NCBI RefSeq assembly: GCF_023954335.1
Contig: NZ_JAMLIE010000005.1
Location: forward strand, 93,906 to 157,905
Source: Aquamicrobium sp.
Lineage (GTDB): Bacteria; Pseudomonadota; Alphaproteobacteria; Rhizobiales; Rhizobiaceae
Length of the DNA stretch: 64,000 nt
Direction: 5' to 3'
Both the position numbers and the translations under genes were made by a program. The notes under the pieces are model-generated. The model saw only the letters and a program-made list of their open reading frames with translations, was not told the DNA's origin and ran no database searches. Within the stretch, counting starts at the first letter, position 1, and every line of letters begins with the position of its first letter. Shown here one piece after another: positions 1 through 7,790 of this stretch.

Positions 1-646
1 AGCCCCAATGCATGCTGACGATGGCCACATCCGTCTCCGCCTTCAGCCGGTACACGGCCTCGACCAGCCGCTCCACGTCCTCCGGCTCGGCGAAGCTCTC
101 CATCTTGATGGGCGCGCCGGGCTCGATCATCATGCCGATCGGGTCCAGCGCCGCGAGCTGGCGGACGCGCACGGCGGCGATGCCCGGCCGGTCGTCGAGC
201 ACCGCGTAATAGGGCGGCACGAGGCACGACGCGGCGAGGATGCCGACGCGGACGCCGCCGACGTCGCGGATCATCGGCCGCCACGCCTCCTCGGGCGTGC
301 GCCCGCCGCCGACCGGCGTGACGCCCCCGGCCGACAGGTTGTCGAGCGTGTCGAGGAACGCGTCCGGGCCGTAGTCCCACGTATGGTTGGTGGCGACCGT
401 CATCACGTTGAACCCCGCCTTGCCGAGGTCCTGCCCCACCCTCGGCGGCACGAGATAGGCTATGGTGGAATCGGTGCGGAACCCGCGCGTCGAGAACTGC
501 ACCTCGCAGGAGCCCCAGACGAGATCGCCGCCGCGCAGGAAGGCCATCAGCTCGTCGAAGCCGGGCGAACTGACCGCGCCCTCGCCGAAGAGCGGGTGCC
601 TGATGACGATGTCGCCGGCGGCCGTGAGAAGAAATCTGTCTGACAT
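1..646 (-). CDS. CapA-family metallophosphatase-like protein (partial, 3' end beyond window)
   Basis: The 215 visible residues start at an ATG (646-644) and run off the left edge, so the C-terminus is missing. The reading frame shows the CapA/PgsA pattern of the calcineurin-like superfamily: an N-terminal AAGD (D12), TNHTWDYG (N87, H88, D91) and a final SMHWG (H213). These are the metal-site segments of this family, members of which are linked to poly-gamma-glutamate or capsule export but often act as undefined phosphohydrolases. No signal peptide is seen, which argues for a cytoplasmic enzyme rather than a capsule anchor. It is the last gene of the TRAP transporter operon, 24 nt after the large permease, so it may act on the transported compound. 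The family is clear; the substrate is unknown. Confidence 0.8.
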   Translation of the reverse strand, partial: MSDRFLLTAAGDIVIRHPLFGEGAVSSPGFDELMAFLRGGDLVWGSCEVQFSTRGFRTDSTIAYLVPPRVGQDLGKAGFNVMTVATNHTWDYGPDAFLDTLDNLSAGGVTPVGGGRTPEEAWRPMIRDVGGVRVGILAASCLVPPYYAVLDDRPGIAAVRVRQLAALDPIGMMIEPGAPIKMESFAEPEDVERLVEAVYRLKAETDVAIVSMHWG

Positions 647-670
647 GATCGGTCGATCCTGCGGGGCTAT

Positions 671-1939
671 CTAGAGAAACACGCGCGTCATCCCGGGGAA
701 CAGGATAAGCAGGGCAAGCATGGCGAACATCGCCAGCACGAAGGGCAGCGCGCCGACGATGACGTCGCCGATGCCGCCGCTCGTGCGGATGCCCTGGACC
801 ACGTAGAGGTTGATGCCGATGGGCGGCGTGATCATCGCCAGCTCGACGAGGATCATCATCATCACGCCGAACCAGACCGGGTCGAAGCCGGCCATGAAGA
901 CGATCGGCGCGACGATCGGGATGGTCGCGATCATCATGGACAGGGTTTCCATGAAGCAGCCGAGGACCACGTAGAACGCGATCACCGCCAGCAGGGTCCA
1001 TAGCGGCGACAGGCCGAGATTGGACATGAGCGCGTTGATCGAGCCCGACAGGCCGACGCCCGACAGCACGAAGTTGAGGAAATAGGCGAAGACGATGATC
1101 AGCATGATCATGCCGGTCGTGCGCATCGTGTTCTCGAACGCGCTGAGCATCACCTGCACGCCGAGCTTCCGGCGGAAGGCGGCGAGGGCCAGCACCGCGA
1201 GCACCCCGAGCGCGGCCGATTCGGTCGGCGTGGCGATGCCCGCATAGATCGAGCCGATGATGACGACGCAGATGATCAGCGGCGGCACGAGATTCTTCAG
1301 CGAGGCCATGCGCTCGCCCCAGGTCGCGGTGATCCTTACCTCGGTGTCGTTGAACACGCTGCTCTGGACGAGGATCGTCAGCGCGAAGATGGCGGCCATC
1401 ACCAGCCCCGGCACGATCGCCGCGAGATAGAGCTGCGGGATCGACGAATTGGTCAGCACCCCGTAGATGATCATGTTGATCGACGGGGGCAGCAGGATTC
1501 CGAGCGTGCCGCCCGCGGCGATCGAGCCGAGGAAGAGCCGCTCGTTGTAGCCGTATTTCTTCTGCTGCGGGATCGCCAGCGTGCCGATGGTGGCGGCCGT
1601 CGCGACGCTCGATCCCGATGTCGCGGAAAACAGCGTGCACGAGGCGATGTTCGCGTGCATCAGGCCGCCCGGCAGCCATGAGACCCATTTGCTGAGCGCC
1701 GTGTACATCTCCTCCGCGATGCCGGTGCGCAGGAATATCTCGCCCAGAAGGATGTAGAGCGGAATCGCCAGCAGCGTGTATTCGGTGAACGCGCCCCAGC
1801 TCACCTCGCCGAGCGCGCGCCAAAGCGGCATGTCGGTGAAGACGAAGTTCAGCGTAAGGGCGAGAACGCCCATGACGGCCGCGACCGGGATGGCCAGGAA
1901 AACGAGGACCATCAGCGCGACGAATGTAAAGGCGATCAT
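671..1939 (-). CDS. TRAP transporter large permease subunit (DctM family)
   Basis: A 422-residue, strongly hydrophobic protein with about a dozen predicted membrane segments and the length expected for DctM. Family segments seen include AIPLYILLGEIFLRTG near the N-terminus, SGSSVATAATIGTLAIP, ESAALGV and, near the C-terminus, ELAMITPPIGINLYVVQG. DctM forms the ion-coupled channel of tripartite ATP-independent periplasmic transporters in the inner membrane. It lies 28 nt downstream of the small permease, giving the order binding protein, small permease, large permease. The substrate class is probably a carboxylate, as for most TRAP systems, but nothing in the sequence fixes it. Confidence 0.93.
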   Translation of the reverse strand: MIAFTFVALMVLVFLAIPVAAVMGVLALTLNFVFTDMPLWRALGEVSWGAFTEYTLLAIPLYILLGEIFLRTGIAEEMYTALSKWVSWLPGGLMHANIASCTLFSATSGSSVATAATIGTLAIPQQKKYGYNERLFLGSIAAGGTLGILLPPSINMIIYGVLTNSSIPQLYLAAIVPGLVMAAIFALTILVQSSVFNDTEVRITATWGERMASLKNLVPPLIICVVIIGSIYAGIATPTESAALGVLAVLALAAFRRKLGVQVMLSAFENTMRTTGMIMLIIVFAYFLNFVLSGVGLSGSINALMSNLGLSPLWTLLAVIAFYVVLGCFMETLSMMIATIPIVAPIVFMAGFDPVWFGVMMMILVELAMITPPIGINLYVVQGIRTSGGIGDVIVGALPFVLAMFAMLALLILFPGMTRVFL

Positions 1940-1967
1940 CTTCCCCTCTTGGATTGTTGTCGGCTTC

Positions 1968-2531
1968 TCAAGTCTTTGCTTCGTCTATTTCGTCCTCGAT
2001 CTCTTCATCCATGCTCTTGACGCCCGAGAGGGCGGTTATCTGCCTGACATTGTTCGCGATGAAGAGGCGGACGATGCTGACCAGCAGGTAGAGCTGGACG
2101 AGGGCGAAGAAGCCCAGCCCCGCTGTCCACAGCGTCTGCGGCACCCACAGGGTCACGCCGAGCGGGGTGTTCGAGCGCGCCCCGATCTCATACGAGGTGA
2201 GCGTGGTCTCGAGCGCCTGCTGGAAAAGCAGGCCCGTGACCGCCAGCAGGCAGGCGAGCGACAGGATGTCGAGCGCCGCGCGCCAGCGCGGGCCGAGTTT
2301 CCCGTAGATCAGGTCGATGCGGATATGCGCCCTGCTCAGCAGGGTGAACGCGAGCGACCACGCGACGCCGATGGCGAATATGTAGGACGAGATCTCGTCC
2401 ACCCCGCCGAAGGAGTAGTGGAAGAAGTTGCGCATCAGGACTTCGCTGCCCACGAGAACCGCGGAAAGAAGCAGCAGCGCGCCGGTGATCCAGACGGAGC
2501 CGCGCGAAATGGCGTGAATGAGCGACAGCAT
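1968..2531 (-). CDS. TRAP transporter small permease subunit (DctQ family)
   Basis: A 187-residue protein beginning MLSLIHAISRGSVWITG. An in-frame start 63 nt further upstream exists but adds a Pro/Arg/Ala-rich tail, so the internal ATG was chosen. Four hydrophobic segments are visible and the family pattern EVLMRNFFHYSFGGVDEIS in the first loop matches DctQ. The C-terminus is acidic (MDEEIEDEIDEAKT) and cytoplasmic by inference. DctQ partners the large permease in the inner membrane. The gene follows the binding-protein gene after 76 nt and precedes the large permease by 28 nt, consistent with one transcript. Confidence 0.9.
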   Translation of the reverse strand: MLSLIHAISRGSVWITGALLLLSAVLVGSEVLMRNFFHYSFGGVDEISSYIFAIGVAWSLAFTLLSRAHIRIDLIYGKLGPRWRAALDILSLACLLAVTGLLFQQALETTLTSYEIGARSNTPLGVTLWVPQTLWTAGLGFFALVQLYLLVSIVRLFIANNVRQITALSGVKSMDEEIEDEIDEAKT

Positions 2532-2607
2532 GTTCAACCCTCGACGGGAGCGGGTGGAGGCAGGCGGCGGGAGCGCCGCCCGCCCTCGCGGCATCCTGCT
2601 TGGCTTC

Positions 2608-3657
2608 CTACTTGGCTTCGATGCCGATCAGCGAGCCGACCGTCTGGTTCCAGTCGGCGATGCAGGCCTCGCCGCAACGCTCGGCGAAGCGCGGCAGCAC
2701 CACCTCGGCGACATATTGCGCCCGCAGCGCGCTGTCGGCTTCGGCCAGCGGCACGAGGGTCATCGAGCCCGGCTTTCCGAAGGTGCACGCGCCGCCGGTG
2801 GCGCAGTTGAGCCCTTCCGTCGTGCGGGCGTCGCCGGCCGACCAGATATCGTCCTCGAGCTTGGCGAATTCCTCGGTCAGCAACGTCTGGAGCGAAGGAT
2901 CGAGCTTCTCCCAGCGCTTGGCGTTGACCGCGTACATGAACGGGCTCCAGCCGACGGTGAGCGGATAAAGATGGGTCGTGACCTCATGCCAGCCGGCGCT
3001 GTTGCCGGAGAAGGTTCCGGTGACGGCGCAGTCGATCACGCCGAGCTGAAGCGAGGTCACGACCTCGCCGAACGGCATGGTGACGGTGACGCCGCCCGCG
3101 GCCTCGACGAAGTCGGCGACGGTGCGGTTGCCGGTCCGGACCTTCTTGCCGCGCAGGTCCGCGAGGCTGGCGATCGGGCTGTTGCACCAGAACACCTGGG
3201 CCTCGGCCGGATACAGCATCAGCAGCCTGATGCCGTATTTCTCCATGTACAGCTTGGAAAGGGTGGCCTTGTAGGCGTCGGACACCTTCCGCGCGGTCTC
3301 GATGTCGAGCGCGATGCCGGCAAGGTCCGGGCCTTCGTTCTGCGGGTCGTCGCCCGCGACATAGCCGAGGGCGGACGTGCCGAAATCGATCACGCCCGTG
3401 CGCATCAGGCGAAACACCTCGGGACCTTTCAGGCCCTTTTCGTTGAGGCTGGCGATGGTGGCCGTGACGTTGCCTCCGGTGATCGACGGCAGGCGCTCCG
3501 TCCAGAACGGAACCTCGATCTCCTGATAAATGCCGGCGGTGGCCCAGCCGCCCTGAACGTTGAGGTTGGTCTTGGGATAGTCCTGCGCGGATGCCGTTCC
3601 GCTGGCCAGGAGCGCGACCGAGATCGCGGCGAGGCAGGCTTTGGTCGTTTTCAGCAT
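2608..3657 (-). CDS. TRAP transporter periplasmic substrate-binding protein (DctP family)
   Basis: 349 residues with a clear Sec signal peptide (MLKTTKACLAAISVALLASG, cleavage probably after TASA). The ATG at 3657 is preceded by a GGGGAA ribosome site; a much longer in-frame extension upstream overlaps the deacetylase gene antiparallel to its codon pattern and was rejected. The mature protein has the DctP hallmark around residues 165-215: RTGNRTVADFVEAAGG, MPFGEVVTSLQLGVIDCAVTG, with the arginine that normally salt-bridges a substrate carboxylate. It delivers ligand to the two permease subunits encoded immediately downstream. An organic acid is likely; the identity is not deducible, although the neighbouring PuuE-type gene suggests a ureide or amide-containing acid. 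Confidence 0.93.
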   Translation of the reverse strand: MLKTTKACLAAISVALLASGTASAQDYPKTNLNVQGGWATAGIYQEIEVPFWTERLPSITGGNVTATIASLNEKGLKGPEVFRLMRTGVIDFGTSALGYVAGDDPQNEGPDLAGIALDIETARKVSDAYKATLSKLYMEKYGIRLLMLYPAEAQVFWCNSPIASLADLRGKKVRTGNRTVADFVEAAGGVTVTMPFGEVVTSLQLGVIDCAVTGTFSGNSAGWHEVTTHLYPLTVGWSPFMYAVNAKRWEKLDPSLQTLLTEEFAKLEDDIWSAGDARTTEGLNCATGGACTFGKPGSMTLVPLAEADSALRAQYVAEVVLPRFAERCGEACIADWNQTVGSLIGIEAK

Positions 3658-3704
3658 GATGTTCCCCTTTTTTCGGTTTTTCGATGCGTCGTTTCGGGAG
3701 GCGA

Positions 3705-4610
3705 TTAACGGGAAGGCGGCGCGAAACGCTCGCGCCAATGGTTGGCGATCGACAGCCGCGTCGCCAGCCACACGCCCGAACGGGCCCGGACGTGGTCGAG
3801 AAAGCGCCGCAGGGCGATGGCCCGGCCCGGGCGGCCCGCGAGGCGGCAGTGAAGCCCGACCGACATCATCTTCGGCGCGCCGCGAAGGCCTTCCTCGTAG
3901 AGCTGGTCGAACGTGTCGCGCAGATAGGAGAAGAACTGGTCGCCGGCGTTGAAGCCCTGCGCGGTCGCGAAGCGCATGTCGTTCGCGTCGAGCGTATAGG
4001 GGACGATGAGGTGGTCGCGGTCGCGATGCCGGACCCAGTAGGGAAGATCGTCGGCATAGGAATCGGACGAATAGACGAAGCCCCCGTCGGCGATCACGAG
4101 GTCCAGCGTCTGCTCGGACACGCGCCCCGTATACCAGCCGAGCGGCCGCGCCCCGGTCATCTGCGTCTGGATGCGGATCGCCTCGCGCATGTGGTGAAGC
4201 TCGTCCTCGCGGGTGAAATCGCGATAGTCGAGCCACCGCAGCCCGTGGCTCGCGATCTCCCAGCCCGCGGCCTGCACGGCGGCGACGGCCTTGGGATTGC
4301 GCTGCATCGCCTCGGCGACGCCATAGACCTTGACCGGCACCTCATAGGCGGTGAGAATGTCGCGCAGGCGCCAGAACCCCGCGCGCGAGCCGTACTCGTA
4401 GATGGATTCGCTATTGAGGTTGCGCTTGCCCGGCCAGCTTTCCGCGCCGATGACCTCGGACAGGAAAGCCTCGGAGCCGTCGTCGCCGGACAGGATCGAG
4501 CGCTCCCCGCCCTCCTCGTAGTTCATGACGAAGGAAACGCATATCCTGGCGTCCGCGGGCCATGCGGGGTCGACGGGAGCGCCGGCATATCCTGCGAAAT
4601 CTCGTTGCAA
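3705..4610 (-). CDS. PuuE-type polysaccharide deacetylase-fold hydrolase (allantoinase-like)
   Basis: About 301 residues. The N-terminal block RDFAGYAGAP, SFVMNYEEGGE, SEAFLSEVIG and NSESIYEYGSRAGFWRL (first 90 residues) is characteristic of cofactor-independent allantoinase PuuE and its relatives in the NodB/carbohydrate esterase 4 fold. There is no ATG or GTG before this block. Two TTG codons are available: 4631, with no ribosome site, and 4610, with GGAGAG six nt upstream; the latter is used here. The family hydrolyses allantoin or related N-acyl bonds in the cytoplasm. It heads the minus-strand operon that also encodes the TRAP transporter, so uptake and hydrolysis of one compound is a reasonable inference. 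Allantoin itself is not proven, because no other purine-degradation gene is nearby. Confidence 0.82.
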   Translation of the reverse strand: MQRDFAGYAGAPVDPAWPADARICVSFVMNYEEGGERSILSGDDGSEAFLSEVIGAESWPGKRNLNSESIYEYGSRAGFWRLRDILTAYEVPVKVYGVAEAMQRNPKAVAAVQAAGWEIASHGLRWLDYRDFTREDELHHMREAIRIQTQMTGARPLGWYTGRVSEQTLDLVIADGGFVYSSDSYADDLPYWVRHRDRDHLIVPYTLDANDMRFATAQGFNAGDQFFSYLRDTFDQLYEEGLRGAPKMMSVGLHCRLAGRPGRAIALRRFLDHVRARSGVWLATRLSIANHWRERFAPPSR

Positions 4611-4645
4611 CGGCGCTCTCCGTGACGACAATGGTGACTGGATTA

Positions 4646-4688
4646 AAAAATCATTTTCATAATGGGATTATATTGTAAAGTGATTTTT
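4646..4688. promoter_or_regulatory. 43-bp imperfect palindrome, candidate RpiR operator between divergent promoters
   Basis: An AT-rich stretch in a GC-rich region. The outer arms are AAAAATCA (4646-4653) and TGATTTTT (4681-4688), with further partial symmetry inside. It lies in the roughly 100-nt gap between the deacetylase/TRAP operon and the rpiR-like gene, where both promoters must sit. RpiR/MurR regulators typically bind such spaced inverted repeats. Binding is inferred from position and symmetry only. Confidence 0.45.
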
Positions 4689-4708
4689 ATCGCACGATGG
4701 AGGGAACG

Positions 4709-5554
4709 ATGACGGATACCGCGAGAAAACCCCTGTCGCTGCTCATCCAGGATCATGCCGCGAGCCTGTCGCCGACGGACCGCCAGCTCGCGGACCTGAT
4801 CCTCGGCTTTCCGGGCGAGATCGCCAGCTACTCGGCCGTCGAGCTGGCGAAGATGGCCGGCACGTCGAATGCGGCGGTCAGCCGTTTCGTGCAGCGGCTG
4901 GGTTTTCGCAGCTACGAGGACATGAAGCGGCATGCCCGCGACATGCGCAGCGAAGGGTTTCCGACCTACCTGCTCGAGAAGAACCAGACGGATACGGCAG
5001 GGCAGATCGCGCGTCATGTCCATGTCAGCCACCAGAACATCGCCGAGACGTTCGGGGCCCTGGACCCCGCCGAGCTAGGCGCGGCGACGGCGGCCATCTC
5101 GACTGCGGGAAAGGTCGTCTTCGCCGGCATGCGGAACGGCCACTTTCTGGCGAAGTATCTGCGTTGGCAGGTCAGCGAGGTGTGCCCCAACACCGTGCTC
5201 CTGCCGAGCGACGGCGAAACGATCGCCGAGACGCTGGCCGGCCTGACGAAGGACGACGTGATCGTCGTCTTCGCGATACGGCGTCTCGTGCCGATCGTGC
5301 GCGCCATGATCGGCCTGCTGCCGTCGCTGCCGGCGAAAACACTGTTCATCACCGATCAGCACTACCGCGAGCGGTACAAGCCGACCTGGATGCTGCGCTG
5401 CATCACCCAGAGCCCCGCGCCGCTGGACAACCACACCGCCGTGCTGCTGCTCTGCCACATCCTGGCCGACGAGGTCTTCCGCTACCGCGGGGATATGGGA
5501 CGCAACCGTCTCAGGGACATCGAGGACATGCACCACGTTCTCGGCGAAATGTAG
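4709..5554 (+). CDS. MurR/RpiR family transcriptional regulator
   Basis: 281 residues. The ATG at 4709 is preceded by GGAGGG; an ATG four codons upstream (4697) overlaps this ribosome site and was not used. The N-terminal helix-turn-helix domain (about 10-85) carries LSPTDRQLADLILGFPGEIA, YSAVELAKMAG, SNAAVSRFVQRLGFRSYEDMK, which is the RpiR signature. Residues 115-265 form a sugar isomerase (SIS) domain that usually senses a phosphorylated sugar or small acid. It is divergent from the TRAP/deacetylase operon and presumably controls it, possibly with autoregulation through the 4646-4688 palindrome. Confidence 0.92.
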   Translation: MTDTARKPLSLLIQDHAASLSPTDRQLADLILGFPGEIASYSAVELAKMAGTSNAAVSRFVQRLGFRSYEDMKRHARDMRSEGFPTYLLEKNQTDTAGQIARHVHVSHQNIAETFGALDPAELGAATAAISTAGKVVFAGMRNGHFLAKYLRWQVSEVCPNTVLLPSDGETIAETLAGLTKDDVIVVFAIRRLVPIVRAMIGLLPSLPAKTLFITDQHYRERYKPTWMLRCITQSPAPLDNHTAVLLLCHILADEVFRYRGDMGRNRLRDIEDMHHVLGEM

Positions 5555-5626
5555 TCCCGGCCCCATGAGCGGCCGGCCGCTTCGTCTTGTCGGCGCGCTT
5601 GCAGGCAGGGCCGCGATCCCCGAGCG

Positions 5627-6325
5627 TCAGAACTCCCGGTCGGGACCGGGACCGGCCTCGTCCGGCCCGTCCTCGCCGTCCTCCTGCCCCGCAACCGGAA
5701 TGCCCGTCCGGGCGGCGCCTTTCCGGTCGAGGAGACCGGCATCCTCCAGCGCCTCGAGGTCGGGCAGGTCCCTGAGCGTATCGAGCCCGAAATGCTCGAG
5801 GAACCGCCGGGTCGTCACATAGGTAAAGGGCGCGCCGGGCTGGGGAGACCGCGGACCCGACGCGATGAAGTCGAGCTCGCGCAGCCGGGCGATCACCTCG
5901 CGGCCGACCTCGCGGCCAACGATGTCCGCGAGGCCCCGGCGGGTGACCGGCTGGTGATAGGCGACCGAAGCCAGAACCAGCATTTCGCCCTCGGTGATAT
6001 GCGGAGCGCTGGGCGTCCCGCCGAGCGCGGCCTGCAGGACCTCGCCGTGACGAAGCCGGGTCCGGAACTGCCAGCCGCCGGCGACCGCGACGATCTCGTA
6101 GGGGCGGCCGGCAAGCTCGTTGCCGATGTCCTCGACGAGAAGGTCGATGCTGCAATCCTTGCCCACGACGCGCACCAGCAGCTCGCGCGTCACCGGCTCG
6201 GGCGAGGCGAAGACCACGGCCTCGACGCGCGCCATCCATTCCCGCCAGCGCAGCTCGGGCGGCAGGCCGTCAAGCTCGGTGTCCACCAGGCCGTGCCGGT
6301 CGCGCGAGGGCCGGGTCACGGTCAC
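5627..6325 (-). CDS. scpB: SMC-Scp complex subunit ScpB, plasmid-borne copy
   Basis: About 232 residues from a GTG (6325-6323) that overlaps the stop of the DUF1403 gene in a GTGA arrangement; the much longer open frame upstream is antisense-type noise inside DUF1403. The protein shows the two winged-helix domains of ScpB: VEAVVFASPEPVTRELLVRVVG near the start, ITEGEMLVLASVAYHQPVTR in the middle and a following AFTYVTTRRFLEHFGLDTLRDLP-type segment. The C-terminal 40 residues are Gly/Asp/Glu/Pro-rich. ScpB normally works with ScpA and SMC in chromosome condensation. No scpA or smc is in the window. Close coupling to DUF1403 suggests a replicon-maintenance role. Confidence 0.88.
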   Translation of the reverse strand: MTVTRPSRDRHGLVDTELDGLPPELRWREWMARVEAVVFASPEPVTRELLVRVVGKDCSIDLLVEDIGNELAGRPYEIVAVAGGWQFRTRLRHGEVLQAALGGTPSAPHITEGEMLVLASVAYHQPVTRRGLADIVGREVGREVIARLRELDFIASGPRSPQPGAPFTYVTTRRFLEHFGLDTLRDLPDLEALEDAGLLDRKGAARTGIPVAGQEDGEDGPDEAGPGPDREF

Positions 6326-7269
6326 AACCCGAAGATCCTGAAGCTGTCGCGGCCCGAGAGCTCGCGGACGGCCCCGAGCTGCACGAGCCGATCGAACAGC
6401 CGGCGGCTCGCCCAGCGCGACAGCGATCCGGTCGTCAGCGTTCCGGGCACCGCGTCGTCCTCGAGCAGCAGGCGCACCACCTCCCCGGCCCCCTTCGCGC
6501 GCAGCTTCGGCGCCGCCGCCTCCAGCCGCCGCGCCTGAAGCGCCATCCCGGCCGCCAGCGTGCAGGCTTCCGCCGCGCCGGCCGCCGCCGCGATCAGGCA
6601 GGCGCGCTCGAACCCCTTCCCTCCCGGCCGCGCCCGCAAGCGCTCGTATCCGAAGCGCAGCAGCGGCGAGTGGATCTGGGTCGCCAGCACCGGCGCCGGG
6701 AACGGCCAGCGCATGCGCCGGGCGAGCGCGAGATCGGCCATCCACCAGGCCAGCGGTTCCGCGCGCGGCTCGACCCGGACCACGGCATCCGCAATCCGCG
6801 CCGCCGCCAGCGGGGGCGGTGCCGCAGCGCCGTCTTCGACAAGAGCGACGACCGCATCGCCGTCGACGGCCGTGCCGAGACCGGACAGACGCGCCACGGC
6901 GGCGATCGTTTCGGCGTCCGGAACGCTCGATCGCCCGGCGAGGCGCCGCCAGGCGGCAAGCACATTTCCGGCGGGTCCCGGATCGTCGCCCGGCTGGCGC
7001 AGCAACCAGGCGTCGCGCAGGTCGGATTCGGCTTCGCGCCGCCCGATCAGCTGGACGACGGCCGCCGCCGCCTTCAACGCCAGCCGGTGTCGCCATGCGC
7101 CGAGCCAGGGCGCATCCGAACGCATGAGATTGTCGAGCGAATTCAAGGCGCCGCCCGCCATCCAGGCCGCCTCGACATCGCTGTCGGCAGGCGCCCGTGG
7201 CATCGCCCAGATGGGCACCGCAGGCACCGCGCTCGGGTGGACGGCGGGAGAATCGAAGCGCTCGTTCAT
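6322..7269 (-). CDS. DUF1403 family protein with C-terminal winged-helix-like domain
   Basis: 315 residues from the ATG at 7269; an in-frame ATG at 7374 lies inside a perfect palindrome and would add residues encoded by that repeat, so it was rejected. The body (40-260) is Ala/Arg-rich and helical, with RSDAPWLGAWRHRLALKAA and later GRREAESDLRDAWLLRQPGD, a pattern I associate with DUF1403, a family of unknown function common on rhizobial replicons. Residues about 262-315, ending LFDRLVQLGAVRELSGR then DSFRIFGL, look like a winged helix. The stop codon overlaps the scpB start, so the two are translationally coupled. A DNA-binding partner of ScpB is possible, but this is inference. Confidence 0.75.
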   Translation of the reverse strand: MNERFDSPAVHPSAVPAVPIWAMPRAPADSDVEAAWMAGGALNSLDNLMRSDAPWLGAWRHRLALKAAAAVVQLIGRREAESDLRDAWLLRQPGDDPGPAGNVLAAWRRLAGRSSVPDAETIAAVARLSGLGTAVDGDAVVALVEDGAAAPPPLAAARIADAVVRVEPRAEPLAWWMADLALARRMRWPFPAPVLATQIHSPLLRFGYERLRARPGGKGFERACLIAAAAGAAEACTLAAGMALQARRLEAAAPKLRAKGAGEVVRLLLEDDAVPGTLTTGSLSRWASRRLFDRLVQLGAVRELSGRDSFRIFGL

Positions 7270-7535
7270 GCCGCCAGCATAACCGTGCTGTGCGCTTTTC
7301 ACCAATAATTTCGTGATTATCCGCACATCTTGTAGAGAGATAATAATGAACGATAATCTTGCATTATCGTTCATTATGCTCTTTATAGAGGAAATGGCCT
7401 CTCTCGTCGATCAGAACGCCGGATCTGGCCTTCGCCACGGCCCTGCTCGACCACAGAGGCCATGCGTTCGGGTGGTGCATTTGGCCGCCGGACGGGATAT
7501 ATAGGTAGAAAGCGGATTTTCAGGAACCAGGGCAG
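7270..7535. promoter_or_regulatory. Divergent intergenic region between DUF1403 and vapB
   Basis: 266 nt that are much more AT-rich than the surroundings. It must contain the promoters for DUF1403-scpB (leftward) and vapBC-integrase (rightward). It carries the perfect palindrome at 7343-7377 and a second weak inverted repeat (AGAGG/CCTCT) near 7386-7405. No coding region is supported here. Confidence 0.5.
7343..7377. repeat. Perfect 15-bp inverted repeat with 5-nt spacer
   Basis: Left arm ATAATGAACGATAAT (7343-7357), spacer CTTGC, right arm ATTATCGTTCATTAT (7363-7377). There is no mismatch in the arms and no T-tract typical of a terminator. It lies 74 nt upstream of the DUF1403 start and about 160 nt upstream of vapB. 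A protein-binding operator or partition-type site is the most likely role. Confidence 0.8.
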
Positions 7536-7790
7536 ATGGCGCTGAGCATCAAGGATCGGGAAACGGAGCTGCTGGCGCGCAGGCTCGCTGAGCGGACCGG
7601 CGAGACCATCACCATGGCGACGAAGCGGGCGCTCGAGGAGCGGTTGCGGCGGACGGGCTCCGACGCACGCAAGGCCGCCTTGCTGGAGGACATGGAGGCG
7701 ATGCGGCGGCGTTTGGGCGCCCTGCCCGTCCTCGACGACCGCACGCCCGACGAGATCGTCGGCTACAACCAGAACGGCGTGCCCGGCTGA
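7536..7790 (+). CDS. vapB: VapB-type antitoxin (PSK operon transcription factor family)
   Basis: 84 residues starting MALSIKDRETELLARRLAER, followed by TGETITMATKRALEERLRR. This N-terminal pattern belongs to the Rv0623-like VapB antitoxins, whose N-terminus binds DNA as a dimer and whose C-terminal tail wraps the toxin. The C-terminal half (LEDMEAMRRRLGALPVLDDR) is charged, as expected for the toxin-binding segment. Its stop shares one base with the vapC start (TGATG), the usual coupling that keeps antitoxin and toxin in ratio. Autorepression of the operon is typical of the family. Confidence 0.9.
   Translation: MALSIKDRETELLARRLAERTGETITMATKRALEERLRRTGSDARKAALLEDMEAMRRRLGALPVLDDRTPDEIVGYNQNGVPG

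Noticed and set aside
4608..4631. TTG at 4631 as the start of the PuuE-like protein
   Set aside because: It has no ribosome site, while the TTG at 4610 has GGAGAG at a normal distance and gives the family N-terminus.
7270..7374. Extension of DUF1403 to the ATG at 7374
   Set aside because: The extra residues are encoded by the perfect palindrome and look unlike coding sequence; the internal ATG at 7269 starts the conserved part.
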